Shown here piece by piece: positions 6,334-14,478 of a stretch of DNA of 16,544 bases. The translations under genes and the position numbers were made by a program. Source of the stretch: CAZUAQ01 sp964618455 (GTDB lineage: Bacteria; Planctomycetota; Phycisphaerae; UBA1845; PWPN01); contig CAZUAQ010000085.1 in NCBI GenBank assembly GCA_964618455.1, positions 1 through 16,544 on the forward strand. The letters are read 5' to 3'. Every line of letters begins with the position of its first letter. Positions within the stretch are counted from its first letter, which is position 1. The notes under the pieces are model-generated. The model worked only from the letters and a program-made list of their open reading frames with translations. It made no database searches and was not told where the DNA came from.

Positions 6334-8319
6334 GTGAAGATCCACACGCGAACTGGAATTGTGATCGCATTGCTGTTCTGCTCCGTCGCCTGGGCAGAAC
6401 CCGATTGGCCGACGATGGCCTTCACCACGCATCAGGCCTACCAGGCCGTGGACAGCACCGGACAAGGCACATTTCCAACCACTGCGCCGGTCAAAATGCA
6501 GGGGGTGATCCTGAACCGCCCGGCCGACATGCTGAACGGGTCACCGGGTGCGGACCCCTTCATGGGGGGGCAATGGCAGCTCTTCATCCAGGCCACCGAA
6601 GTCGGCGATTCCGGCGGGACGGCGCTCTACATGGGGCAGAATATCGGCAAGATCGTCGGCAACCATCCAGCCGGCAGCTACGACGATACGGAGTGGCTGG
6701 CGGAACTGGATCGGCTGAACCATGATCCGGGAACCGGGCGGCGGTTTCTCCCCGGCGACCTGGTCGAGGTCCGGGCCCGGGCCCCGGGGCTCTTCTTCCG
6801 CGGCAAAACGAACGTCAACGAACAGCACCAGAAAACGACCGAGGCGGACTTCGACATCGTCCTTCTCCAGGCTGACTACGGCCTGCCTGCGCCGCAAGTG
6901 ATTCAGCTCTCCGATGTCAAGGATTCGTCTGACCAGTTTATCTTCGATGCGACACGGACAACGGGCCCCGAGTTCTACCAGGGGTCCGCTGTTCGCATTG
7001 ACGACGTAAGCTTCACCGATACCGCGGGCTGGGGGCCTGGGGGACAACTGACGCTGCAGGACGGGACAGGACGTACCCTCCCGGTTCTGCTCGGGTTGGG
7101 TGAAGGCTTCACGCGCTACGGCCCACCCTCGGCGCCGTTTGACATTGTCGGCATTCTCGACCAGGAAGACACCACATCCGGAGACGGATACAAGGGAGGG
7201 TATCGTCTCTGGGTGATGGATGTTGAGGATGGGGAGTTCGTTCTGGCTTCAAACTGGAATCAGATGGGGTATACACCTCATAAGGAATACCAGGCCGTCG
7301 ATTCGAATGGCGCGGGCACTTTCCCGACCACCTCCGCGGTCAAGATGAAAGGCCGACTGCTCAACCGTCCGTCAGACATGCTGGATCCGACGCCCGGCTC
7401 GAATCCCTTCATGGGTGGCCAGTGGCAGCTGTTCATGCAGGCTGACGAGGACGACGACTTCGGCGGAACAGCGCTGTATATGGGTCAGAACATCGGCAAG
7501 ATCGTGGGCAACCATCCGGCGGGAAGCTACACCGATGCGGAATGGCTCGCGGAACTGGATCGGCTGGACCACGACCCGGTCACCGGTCGTGCCTTCCGTT
7601 CCGGGGATCTGGTTGAAGTCCGAGCCAAGGCCCCGGGTCTTTTCTTCCGCGGCAAGACGAATATCAACGAGCAACACCAGAAGACGCCCGAGGCAGACTT
7701 TGAGATCGTGCTGCTCGAGGCTGCAGAGGATCCTCTTGCACCCGAGCACGTTCTCACGCTTCCGGACGTCAAGGATGCGGGGGACCAGTTCATCTTTGAT
7801 TCGACCCGGGCGACCGGAGCAGAGCACTACCAGGGTGACTTCGTTGAATTCCAGGATGTACAGTTCACGGCCGGAACGTGGGGCCCCGATCAGACCATGA
7901 CGATCAGTGATGGTGCGGGACGGACACTGCCCGTGCTGCTGGGCCGCGGGAACGGTTTCAGCCGCTACAGCGCTCCCACCGGTCCTTTCGATATCGTTGG
8001 TGTCTTCGATCAGGAGGACACCGTCGATGGCGATGGCTACAAAGCGGGATACCGCCTCTGGGTCATGGATTACGACGGCAACAAGTTCGTGTTGTATCGT
8101 TATGTGAGGCCGGACTTCGACCAGGATGGTGACGTCGACGCAGACGATCACGATCACTTTGAGACGTGCGCGTCTGGACCGGCAGTGCCACAGACTGATC
8201 CGAATTGCCTGGATGCGGACTTCGACGGAGACACCGATGTTGACCAGGAGGATTTTGGTGTTCTGCAGCGTTGCCTATCGGGTCCGGATGGTCTCGCCGA
8301 GCCTGACTGCGACCAATAG
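6334..8319 (+). CDS. Secreted protein with two tandem copies of an unknown ~300-residue module and a dockerin-like tail
   Basis: A 661-residue exported protein of unknown function. The GTG at 6334 is chosen because AGGAGGT lies at 6321-6327, six bases upstream, and because it gives a clean signal peptide: a basic start (KIHTR), a hydrophobic core, and a likely cut at AWA-EP (21/22). Residues about 24-300 and 308-592 are two similar copies. Both contain PTT.PVKM/AVKM, NPFMGGQWQLF-like and ALYMGQNIGKIVGNHPAGSY blocks, a GLFFRGKTN segment and a final GYRLWVMD; the second half of each (QFIFD, DGTGRTLPVLLG) could be an OB-like beta fold. The C-terminus (from 594) has two Asp-rich loops, DFDQDGDVDADD and DFDGDTDVDQED, typical of planctomycete dockerin/EF-hand tails. 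The downstream prepilin gene follows after 31 bases. Confidence 0.85.
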   Translation: MKIHTRTGIVIALLFCSVAWAEPDWPTMAFTTHQAYQAVDSTGQGTFPTTAPVKMQGVILNRPADMLNGSPGADPFMGGQWQLFIQATEVGDSGGTALYMGQNIGKIVGNHPAGSYDDTEWLAELDRLNHDPGTGRRFLPGDLVEVRARAPGLFFRGKTNVNEQHQKTTEADFDIVLLQADYGLPAPQVIQLSDVKDSSDQFIFDATRTTGPEFYQGSAVRIDDVSFTDTAGWGPGGQLTLQDGTGRTLPVLLGLGEGFTRYGPPSAPFDIVGILDQEDTTSGDGYKGGYRLWVMDVEDGEFVLASNWNQMGYTPHKEYQAVDSNGAGTFPTTSAVKMKGRLLNRPSDMLDPTPGSNPFMGGQWQLFMQADEDDDFGGTALYMGQNIGKIVGNHPAGSYTDAEWLAELDRLDHDPVTGRAFRSGDLVEVRAKAPGLFFRGKTNINEQHQKTPEADFEIVLLEAAEDPLAPEHVLTLPDVKDAGDQFIFDSTRATGAEHYQGDFVEFQDVQFTAGTWGPDQTMTISDGAGRTLPVLLGRGNGFSRYSAPTGPFDIVGVFDQEDTVDGDGYKAGYRLWVMDYDGNKFVLYRYVRPDFDQDGDVDADDHDHFETCASGPAVPQTDPNCLDADFDGDTDVDQEDFGVLQRCLSGPDGLAEPDCDQ

Positions 8320-8350
8320 ACCTCTGCCGCGAACAGAGGAGCCACAAGCC

Positions 8351-9088
8351 GTGCTACGGCCTCATCGGTGCGCTGCCGCGACCCGATCGCGAGCAGCGCA
8401 CCGTGGTCTGGCTCAGGGGTTCACCCTGATCGAGGTGCTGGTCGTGGTGGCTATCATCGCGCTGTTGATCGCGATTTTGCTGCCGGCCCTGTCGAGGGCT
8501 CGGCTGCAGGCGCGCGTGGTGGTCGTGCACTCGGACCTGCGTCAGATCACGCTCGCCCTCGACGCCTACGCGCTGGAGCACAAGGATCACTATCCGCCAA
8601 CGCGGCAGGCATGCGGAACCAACGTGCTCTATCAACTGCCGGTGGAACTGGCCGTCAAACGCTATCTCCCGAACAGTCCGGATGCCCTGAAACGCTCCTA
8701 TATGGAAGACCTGTTCAATCCGGGCCAGACCTATCGGTATCGGGCGCCAGGGCCTGTCTGGCAGAACGGCGTACTGATGGATTTCCCCGATAGCACGTGG
8801 AGGCCACGTGCCCAAATCTGGGTACCAGATGACGCGCCTCGATGTGAGAGCGAGGAGGGGCGTTATTATGCCGACCGGAAAACGGAGCCCAGATCGCCGG
8901 TGAGCTACGCCGTGTGGAGCATAGGGCCGGACCCCGACTGCCCCCGGTTCGCACGATGGGACGATGGGACCCTGGATGAATCGAAAATGCCGCTGCCGCG
9001 AGCGGACTGGCGGACGTCGGCAACACCGACGTCCGGTCTGATCACGCACTTCAGAACGGCCAAGGGCTTGACCTACATGAGCCCCTGA
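8351..9088 (+). CDS. Prepilin-type N-terminal cleavage/methylation domain protein
   Basis: A 245-residue pseudopilin-like protein. The type IV prepilin signal is clear: a basic leader (about 23 residues), cleavage after G23, then FTLIEVLVVVAIIALLIAIL with Glu at mature position 5, the N-terminal assembly and membrane helix. The helix continues into an ALSRARLQAR segment as in GspG/GspH-like pseudopilins. The remaining region (HYPPTRQACG, YRYRAPGPVW, GLTYMSP) fits the many planctomycete proteins that share this signal but have no known role. The start GTG at 8351 follows GAGGAG at 8336-8341. It lies just after the secreted dockerin-tail gene, so both may be co-transcribed and processed by the type II secretion/pilus machinery; that link is inferred. 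Confidence 0.85.
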   Translation: MLRPHRCAAATRSRAAHRGLAQGFTLIEVLVVVAIIALLIAILLPALSRARLQARVVVVHSDLRQITLALDAYALEHKDHYPPTRQACGTNVLYQLPVELAVKRYLPNSPDALKRSYMEDLFNPGQTYRYRAPGPVWQNGVLMDFPDSTWRPRAQIWVPDDAPRCESEEGRYYADRKTEPRSPVSYAVWSIGPDPDCPRFARWDDGTLDESKMPLPRADWRTSATPTSGLITHFRTAKGLTYMSP

Positions 9089-9203
9089 TCGATGGTGCTG
9101 CTGTGTTCAAAGGTTGATGGAGCCGGCGTTGTCCGGAGCGGCGAATCGCACGCGGCAGAGCGGAGTCCTGTTCGCAGTGCATCGCCAGCTTGCTGAGTCG
9201 TTG

Positions 9204-9236
9204 CACGCTTTCGCGTGGTCCGGCAGCGGATTGCCG
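9204..9236 (+). promoter_or_regulatory. Two adjacent stem-loops upstream of the metal operon
   Basis: Two perfect 5-bp stems follow each other: CACGC/GCGTG around loop TTTC (9204-9217) and CGGCA/TGCCG around a six-base loop (9221-9236). They lie between the prepilin stop and the FmdE start. No T-run follows, so a classic terminator is unlikely. They could be a leader structure of the operon or chance pairing in GC-rich DNA. I do not recognise a known riboswitch. Confidence 0.25.
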
Positions 9237-9280
9237 AGATCGTGTTTCGTGATAAATATGTTCCTGCAGGGCATACAGTG

Positions 9281-9802
9281 ATGAAGCTTTATCTTACACC
9301 TAACGCTTTGGATCCCGAATGGTTGGCCCGAGCCTCCATGTTCCACGGTCATCTCGGCCCCTGGCTGGTGACGGGGCTTCTGGTGGGACGGGACGCCGTA
9401 CGCCGGCTTGAAACCCCCGGGCAATGGTTGATCGACGTCACCTGCTGGATGCCCCTGGATAAGCAGCGGACGCCGTTCTCCTGCATCCTCGACGGGCTGC
9501 AGGTATCGACCGGCGCGACGCTCGGCAAGCAGAACATCCGATTCGGATACTCCGAAGAGGTGCTGCTGCCTGGCTGGCCCGTCGTTTACATCATTCGACA
9601 TGAGAAGCCGGATCGGCCCGCGGAAGGCGTGATGTATGAAGGCACGGAGACCCTCCATCGGTTCTTCGCGAACGTCACACCCGAACGGCTCGAGCAGGAT
9701 TCGCGCAAACTGGCGACGGCGGATGTATCAGAACTGTTTCGAATCGAAGCCATGGGCGCGAACGAGTTCGCCGTGCTCGAACGTGCATCGAAAACCTCGT
9801 GA
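9281..9802 (+). CDS. FmdE-domain protein (formylmethanofuran dehydrogenase subunit E-like)
   Basis: A 173-residue protein consisting of the FmdE core only. The hallmark segments are FHGHLGPWLVTGLLVGR (21-37), DVTCWMP with Cys55, and PFSCILDGLQVSTGATLGK (66-84) with Cys68 and Asp71. The C-terminal zinc ribbon found in archaeal subunit E proteins is absent. The name is historical: no formylmethanofuran dehydrogenase genes are here. The His and Cys residues could hold a metal, and the position as first gene of a metal ABC-transporter operon supports a metal-handling or sensing role, which is inference. The ATG at 9281 is preferred because family homology begins soon after and a weak CAGGG lies upstream; an in-frame upstream start at 9215 would overlap the hairpins. 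The gap to the next gene is 19 bases. Confidence 0.8.
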   Translation: MKLYLTPNALDPEWLARASMFHGHLGPWLVTGLLVGRDAVRRLETPGQWLIDVTCWMPLDKQRTPFSCILDGLQVSTGATLGKQNIRFGYSEEVLLPGWPVVYIIRHEKPDRPAEGVMYEGTETLHRFFANVTPERLEQDSRKLATADVSELFRIEAMGANEFAVLERASKTS

Positions 9803-9821
9803 CCACATCAAGAGGGACAAT

Positions 9822-10670
9822 GTGTTGAATCGCGTGATTTGTGTTTCGGTATGTGTGTGGCTCGCATGTTCTGCTGCGGGTTGTAAACGTTCAGACGCCC
9901 ACGGCGAAAGGACCTCCGCTGCCAGTTCCAGCGTTGCGGTCAGCAACTCTTACCTGGAGGCCGCCGTCCTGGACATCCTGGGCAAGGACAATTCGATTCT
10001 CCGCCTGGCTGACCCCGGCATGTGTCCGGGGCATTTCGATATCCGCCCCAGCCAGGTGAACGATCTGCGCCACTGTCGCCTGCTGCTTCGCTTCGAGTTT
10101 CAAAAGTCACTCGATTCCAAGCTCAGTCCATTGGCGAAGGACGGCCTGAGTATACGTGAGATCCGTGTCCCCGGCGGCCTTTGTGAGCCGCCAAGCTATG
10201 TCGACGCCGTGCGGCAGGTCGCCGATGCCCTCGTCAACGCCGGCCTGTTGGAGGCTTCTGCCGCCGATGAAAGATGCCGGGCGGTCGAAGAGAGAATCAC
10301 CGCGAAGGGGCAGTGGTGTCGAGATCAGCTAAAAAAGAACGGCTGGTCCGGTCAGGCGGTTCTGTGCAGCGCGCACCAGGAAGCTTTCTGCCGATGGTTA
10401 GGACTCGAAGTGGCCGCTACCTTCAGCGGGGCAGACACCGCAACGGTCAGCCAGATCGAGCGAGCGATCCGCGCGGGTGAAGTCTCGTCCGTGAATGGTG
10501 TCATCGCCAATCTTCCAGAGGGGCGCCGGCTGGCGGATGCACTGGGCAGCCGACTTGGTGCGCCAGTCGTCGTGTTCGGCAATTTCCCGACCATGGAAGG
10601 TGACGAGCCGCCTTTCGATGCACTGCTGACATCCAATGTATCAGCGTTAACACAGGAAGCTAAGCAGTGA
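9822..10670 (+). CDS. Metal ABC transporter substrate-binding lipoprotein, ZnuA/TroA-like, cysteine-rich
   Basis: A 282-residue exported binding protein. The start (GTG at 9822, AGAGGG five bases upstream; TTG at 9825 is possible) gives a short signal peptide ending in AAGC, so Cys21 is a likely lipid anchor although the lipobox is not ideal. The body has the TroA/ZnuA order of elements: GHFDIRPSQVNDL in place of the usual first metal-His segment, SAHQEAFCRWLGLEVAATF matching the second His region, and GNFPTMEGDEPPFDALLTSN near the end. The mature protein has about eight Cys (including MCPGH, RHC, LCEPP, CSAHQEAFC), unusual for Zn/Mn receptors that bind through His and Asp/Glu. Its 3' end overlaps the ATPase start by four bases. 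Family assignment is fairly sure; the metal is unknown. Confidence 0.8.
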   Translation: MLNRVICVSVCVWLACSAAGCKRSDAHGERTSAASSSVAVSNSYLEAAVLDILGKDNSILRLADPGMCPGHFDIRPSQVNDLRHCRLLLRFEFQKSLDSKLSPLAKDGLSIREIRVPGGLCEPPSYVDAVRQVADALVNAGLLEASAADERCRAVEERITAKGQWCRDQLKKNGWSGQAVLCSAHQEAFCRWLGLEVAATFSGADTATVSQIERAIRAGEVSSVNGVIANLPEGRRLADALGSRLGAPVVVFGNFPTMEGDEPPFDALLTSNVSALTQEAKQ

Positions 10671-11470
10671 GCCAGGAGGCGATCAGGATCCATCAAATGG
10701 TCGTCCCAGGTAGGCGCAGAGAGCTTCTGTCCGTCAACGAACTCAACGTGAGCTACGGCGAGTTCCTGGGGGTCCTTGGCCCCAACGGGGCGGGCAAGAC
10801 GACCCTGCTGCGGAGCTGTCTCGGCATGCAGCGACGCGTGATAGGCGATGTTCGGATTCTTGGTCGAACTTTGCGACAACTTCGCTTCATTGAGATGGCC
10901 CGGCTTCGACGGCGCATCGGCTACGTCCCCCAGTTGCTGCCGGTCTCCAGCGAGATGCCGCTGACCGTGCGCGAGGTCGCGGCGATCGGCCGTACCAGCG
11001 CCGCCGGGATATTCTCGCGCCTGTCGAAGCAGGACTGGCAAACCGTGGACGAGTGGCTTGAGCGGCTTGGACTGACGCCGCTGGCGCAGCAGGGATATGG
11101 CGAGATCTCGGGAGGTGAGCAGCGTAAGACATTGATTGCCCGTGCGATGGTGCAGGAGCCCGAGTTGCTTCTGCTCGACGAACCGACGGCCAATCTCGAT
11201 CTGGGCTGGCGCGAAAGGATCGTCGACATCATCGAAGCGCTGTATCGTTCCATGAAGCTCACCATCCTGCTCGTCTGCCATGAGCTGGAGGTTCTGCCTG
11301 CTGCCTGCCGTCGTGTGGCCATCCTGCAAGAGGGTCACCTCGTGGCCGATGGTTCACCCGAGCAGATTCTCACCGGCGACCTGCTTGCATCGATGTACGG
11401 ACAGGGGCTGGGCATTCTCCACTGCCAGGGGCGCCATGCCGTTGTACCGAAGGCGGTCAGCCATGCTTGA
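10667..11470 (+). CDS. ABC transporter ATP-binding protein, metal (ZnuC/MntB-like) type
   Basis: A 267-residue nucleotide-binding subunit with every motif intact: Walker A GPNGAGKTT (38-46), Q-loop YVPQ (86-89), signature SGGEQ (148-152), Walker B LLLLDEPTANLD (167-178) and switch His205. The ordering and spacing fit the Mn/Zn/Fe chelate uptake subfamily, agreeing with the neighbouring ABC-3 permease and TroA-like receptor. The GTG start at 10667 overlaps the receptor stop (GTGA) and has AGGAAG seven bases upstream. The 3' end overlaps the permease start by eight bases, so the three transporter genes are translationally coupled. It would power import of the operon's metal at the cytoplasmic face of the inner membrane. 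Confidence 0.92.
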   Translation: MSQEAIRIHQMVVPGRRRELLSVNELNVSYGEFLGVLGPNGAGKTTLLRSCLGMQRRVIGDVRILGRTLRQLRFIEMARLRRRIGYVPQLLPVSSEMPLTVREVAAIGRTSAAGIFSRLSKQDWQTVDEWLERLGLTPLAQQGYGEISGGEQRKTLIARAMVQEPELLLLDEPTANLDLGWRERIVDIIEALYRSMKLTILLVCHELEVLPAACRRVAILQEGHLVADGSPEQILTGDLLASMYGQGLGILHCQGRHAVVPKAVSHA

Positions 11471-12278
11471 TCTCGTGTTCTGGGCACCGGTGATGGCAGG
11501 CGGCCTGCTCGCGGGCGGGTCGAGCGGTTTGCTCAGCGTCTACATTGTGGGCATGCGAATACCGTTCCTGGGCGTCTGTGTGGCCCACGCGGCACTGGCG
11601 GGCGCCGTGTTCGGTGCCCTCGCCGGCCTGCAGGGGGCCGGCCTGCTGCTGCCCGCATTGGGGGCGGCTGTTGTGACGTCCATCCTGCTCGGACTGGCTG
11701 ATCCAAACAAACTGAACATGGATACCAACGTCGTGATGGGATTGCTCTTCTCGGTCACGATGGGGCTGGCGTTCATCGGTTTTGGATTGTTCAGCATACT
11801 CGGCAAGAGCGACAATGATGTCCGCAGTCTGCTATGGGGCAGCTTGAATTTCTGCCGCTGGAGCGACGTCCTTCTGATGGGGATCGCTTCTGTTGCACTG
11901 TCAGGTTTCGTTACCGTTTTCCACAAGGAAATGCGCGCGATCCTCTTTTCTCGCCAGGACGCGACCGCCTCGGGGATTCTAGCCACACCGGTATGGACCG
12001 GCTTCCTTGTTTTGACGGCCGTGGTTATGACCGTAAACTTCCAGACGGTGGGCGGGCTGATGATTTACAGCCTCATCACGAACCCCGCAGCCGCGGCGTT
12101 TCAACTGGCCCGCGGCGGGGCCAGGGTGATGGTGCTGGCCACGCTCATCGGAGCTGCCAGCGGCTTGGGCGGGTTTCTCGTATCCGCGTTCACCGATCTG
12201 CCCAGCGGCGCGGTTATTGTGCTGATGTCCTCAACCTTCGTTGCCGTCGCTGCCGCCGTTGGACGTAGCAGACGGTAA
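11463..12278 (+). CDS. Metal ABC transporter permease, ABC-3 (ZnuB/TroCD) family
   Basis: A 271-residue integral membrane protein with about seven to eight hydrophobic helices. Family marks are the N-terminal GGSSGLLSVYIVGMRIPFLGVCVAHAALAGA segment (glycine-rich, S/H-A-A pattern), the central NVVMGLLFSVTMGLAFIGFG, and the C-terminal NFQTVGGLMIYSLITNPAAAA helix that matches the usual VGxLLVxAxLxxPAAxA stretch. The ATG at 11463 overlaps the ATPase stop by eight bases and has AAGGCGG upstream. A longer frame from 11280 is out of frame with the ATPase gene it overlaps and is not the real start. It forms the channel for the metal delivered by the Cys-rich lipoprotein. Confidence 0.9.
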   Translation: MLDLVFWAPVMAGGLLAGGSSGLLSVYIVGMRIPFLGVCVAHAALAGAVFGALAGLQGAGLLLPALGAAVVTSILLGLADPNKLNMDTNVVMGLLFSVTMGLAFIGFGLFSILGKSDNDVRSLLWGSLNFCRWSDVLLMGIASVALSGFVTVFHKEMRAILFSRQDATASGILATPVWTGFLVLTAVVMTVNFQTVGGLMIYSLITNPAAAAFQLARGGARVMVLATLIGAASGLGGFLVSAFTDLPSGAVIVLMSSTFVAVAAAVGRSRR

Positions 12279-12376
12279 TCAGGTCGCCCTTCCGATAAGA
12301 CGATGCGACTTCTGTGACGCTGGCATGTCCGGGAAAACTTGCCCCAGCTTACGGCGTCGAGATAATCCACGAAAAC

Positions 12377-13129
12377 ATGGACGAATACATCGAAGCACTG
12401 ATCGATCTGCACGGTGGCATTGGCCGTGAAGGCCCCGGCGATGTGGCGTTCTCGTATCAGATACTGGCAGGGTTGCAAAAACTGCCACCGAAGCCGCGCA
12501 TCGTGGACCTTGGCTGCGGGTCGGGCGCGGGAGCACTGCTCCTGGCTGAACACTTCAACGTGCCGGTAACAGCGGTCGATCTCGCGCAGCCGTTCCTGGA
12601 TGCCATGATGGAGCAGGCTTGTGTTCGCGGATTGGCCGACCGCATCCACCCCCTTGCGTGCGACTTCGCCGATTTACCCATGGAGCCCGGCAGCGTCGAT
12701 CTGCTCTGGTCGGAAGGCGCGGCATACAACCTGACCTTCGCCGGTGCGCTCAAGAAGTGGCGGCTACTGCTGGCCCCGAACGGGGTTGCGGTCATCAGCG
12801 AGCTGAGTTGGTTCACTGACGCGGTGCCAGACGAGCCTCGCCGCTACTGGGAGACGGCATATCCTGCCATCGCTGATGAAACCGAGAACACCGCTCGTGC
12901 AAGGGCAGTGGGATTCGATGTCGTCAGCACGCACCGCCTGCCCGCGCAAGCATGGTGGGATAACTACTACAACCCCATGCTCGAACGCATCGCCGCCATG
13001 TCCGACCCCGATGCGACCATGCAGGCGGTCATCGATGAAATGCAGACCGAGATCGATCTGTTCCGTCAATACAGCCAGTGCTATGGCTATACGTTCTATG
13101 TGCTGATTTCTACCGCCCCAACGGCCTGA
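12377..13129 (+). CDS. Class I SAM-dependent methyltransferase
   Basis: A 250-residue Rossmann-fold methyltransferase. Motif I VDLGCGSGAG is at 43-52, the acidic ribose-binding residue is D68 in AVDLAQ, CDFADLPMEPGSVDLLWSEGAAYNL covers motifs II/IV, and VAVISELSWF follows. The C-terminal helices (PAQAWWDNYYNPMLERI) resemble a common bacterial group annotated only as class I methyltransferases. The ATG at 12377 is chosen because these proteins usually begin with a short acidic helix such as MDEYIEALIDLH; the frame is open back to a GTG at 12314, and no strong ribosome binding site separates the two. It lies 98 bases after the permease on the same strand and may belong to the operon. The substrate is unknown; modification of a metal ligand or metalloid is only a possibility. 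Confidence 0.8.
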   Translation: MDEYIEALIDLHGGIGREGPGDVAFSYQILAGLQKLPPKPRIVDLGCGSGAGALLLAEHFNVPVTAVDLAQPFLDAMMEQACVRGLADRIHPLACDFADLPMEPGSVDLLWSEGAAYNLTFAGALKKWRLLLAPNGVAVISELSWFTDAVPDEPRRYWETAYPAIADETENTARARAVGFDVVSTHRLPAQAWWDNYYNPMLERIAAMSDPDATMQAVIDEMQTEIDLFRQYSQCYGYTFYVLISTAPTA

Positions 13130-13274
13130 CGATCACTACGACAACAGCGACACTGCCGTCTTGGCTGCAGATGTGGCAGATATGTCAACGCCTCTGTGCA
13201 CGGGGGCCAACCACGGTCTCGCCGCTCAGCATGCATGGTGCACCCCGATGATGTCCCGACTGCTGAGCACGACC

Positions 13275-13547
13275 TCACGGCTCCGTCTTGACCACAAAAA
13301 ACCGATCGAGCTCGACCTTTCGGTACCATACCCGTCTGGCAAACTTCGTCGCTTTCAACTCACCCCGGTCGCGCCAGTATTTGAGCGTCCGCACCGCGCC
13401 GTTCGGTGTTCGGTGACTATCCTCATCCAGACGCAGGTTCTGGGCGGCTTCGACGGGTGTCAGCAATTCCGAGAACACATTCGGCCTGGGCGGCCATTCC
13501 ACATGGGGTTTGGCCAAGTCTTTGTCGTGGTCGAATAGGGCCGCCAT
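13275..13547 (-). CDS. Small HTH DNA-binding protein, excisionase/MerR-like (copy 1)
   Basis: A 90-residue protein whose core LTPVEAAQNLRLDEDSHRTPNGAVRTLKYWRDRGELKATKF (29-69) is a winged helix of the excisionase (HTH_17) kind, followed by RRVWYRKVELDRFF, the usual wing and closing helix. Such proteins bind att or promoter DNA. Its DNA is about 93% identical by eye to 15894-16166, so it is one of two copies flanking the toxin-antitoxin pair. Start choice is uncertain: the ATG at 13547 matches the internal Met of the other copy, while the frame runs open to 13775 inside the nucleotidyltransferase gene, so this copy may have lost its own N-terminus and ribosome binding site. Two residues differ from the other copy in the helix (Asn for Tyr, Ser for Gly). 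Confidence 0.75.
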   Translation of the reverse strand: MAALFDHDKDLAKPHVEWPPRPNVFSELLTPVEAAQNLRLDEDSHRTPNGAVRTLKYWRDRGELKATKFARRVWYRKVELDRFFVVKTEP

Positions 13548-13632
13548 ACCCTTGCCGCCTTGGCCGAGTCGCATCGAAAAGCCCGCCCAAATTGACTGAT
13601 GAAGAAAGCTCCACTCGAACGAAGTGGCAGCG

Positions 13633-14463
13633 TCACTGACTCGCAACCACGCCCAGAGCACCGAGCAAGGCTGCGGCACGTTCAAAGGCATCACGACGGA
13701 CCAGATCATCGCTCTCGCCGTGCTCCTGGGCAACCTGAGCTGCCCACACGGGACCGACCTGGTTCTCGTCGGCAAACTTCGATCGCATCGCCGTCAGCGC
13801 TTCCTCGACGTTCGGGACACCCCTCATGTCCGTAAACATTGTGGCCAAAGCCTTGGGGCCTCCCGGATAATGACGAAGGCAGAAATAGATGTCGTAAGCG
13901 TCCTTCTCTCGCTTTCGCTCGGTCATCGTGATGCTCTTCATGCAGATGAACGCCGCGACCGTCGGCACTCTGGCCGTTACGGCATTCCGGCCTCCCGTTG
14001 GCAGTTCCCCCTGCACCGTCACCTCAAGGTGATGGCCGAACGCAAGATCGGCGCCGCGCAGCCTGCTCACCATCATGCCGTGAATGTGCTGATGGCTGCC
14101 TTCGGTGACCGGGGCCTCCTGCTCTCCCGTGATGAGGTCCAGCTTGACGACGATGATCTGGCTTTCGGCTGGAACGCCTCTGACGAAGACGTTGGTTGCA
14201 CCTGGCTCCTTCATTCGGTAGCCGGCCTTCAGGAGCTTTTCGCGGATCGTGTTGTATGCAGCCGGCTTGATCAGTCGTCCATCCAGCGCCAGATCGACAT
14301 CGAGAGACCCGATGTGCCCCTCGCTTGGGAAGACGAGTTCCGGCACCCAGCCTCCGACGACGGCAATCGCCTTCAGGTCGCCCGCGAGGACGGTCAACAC
14401 GTCGATCAGGACGGATCGACTTGCATGGACCCGGCTGTCTTCAAAATGCGGTGTGTCGCTCAT
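13633..14463 (-). CDS. AbiEii-like nucleotidyltransferase, probable type IV toxin
   Basis: A 276-residue nucleotidyltransferase-fold protein encoded right after an AbiEi-like antitoxin. VVGGWVPELVF (35-45) and GSLDVDLALD (52-61, Asp55 and Asp57) form the GG...DxD catalytic core of the Pol-beta superfamily toxins. Later KREKDAYDIYFCLRHYPGG matches the conserved (R/K)xKDxYD region of AbiEii proteins. It differs strongly from the toxin at 1261-2127, so the window carries two unrelated versions of this system. ATG 14463 is chosen because GGAG lies eight bases upstream; a GTG at 14472 would overlap that site. The antitoxin stop is 15 bases upstream. A truncated second copy is fused to the peptidase at 5857-6105. 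The target is unknown, and tRNA is the family precedent. Confidence 0.82.
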   Translation of the reverse strand: MSDTPHFEDSRVHASRSVLIDVLTVLAGDLKAIAVVGGWVPELVFPSEGHIGSLDVDLALDGRLIKPAAYNTIREKLLKAGYRMKEPGATNVFVRGVPAESQIIVVKLDLITGEQEAPVTEGSHQHIHGMMVSRLRGADLAFGHHLEVTVQGELPTGGRNAVTARVPTVAAFICMKSITMTERKREKDAYDIYFCLRHYPGGPKALATMFTDMRGVPNVEEALTAMRSKFADENQVGPVWAAQVAQEHGESDDLVRRDAFERAAALLGALGVVASQ

Positions 14464-14478
14464 CCTCGCCACTCCTGC

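Noticed and set aside
9204..9236. Riboswitch upstream of the metal operon
   Set aside because: Two small stems are present, but no conserved core of a cobalamin, Mo-cofactor, Mn or NiCo riboswitch could be recognised.
10352..11338. 328-codon open frame on the minus strand
   Set aside because: It lies across the receptor and ATPase genes, which are unambiguous on the plus strand.
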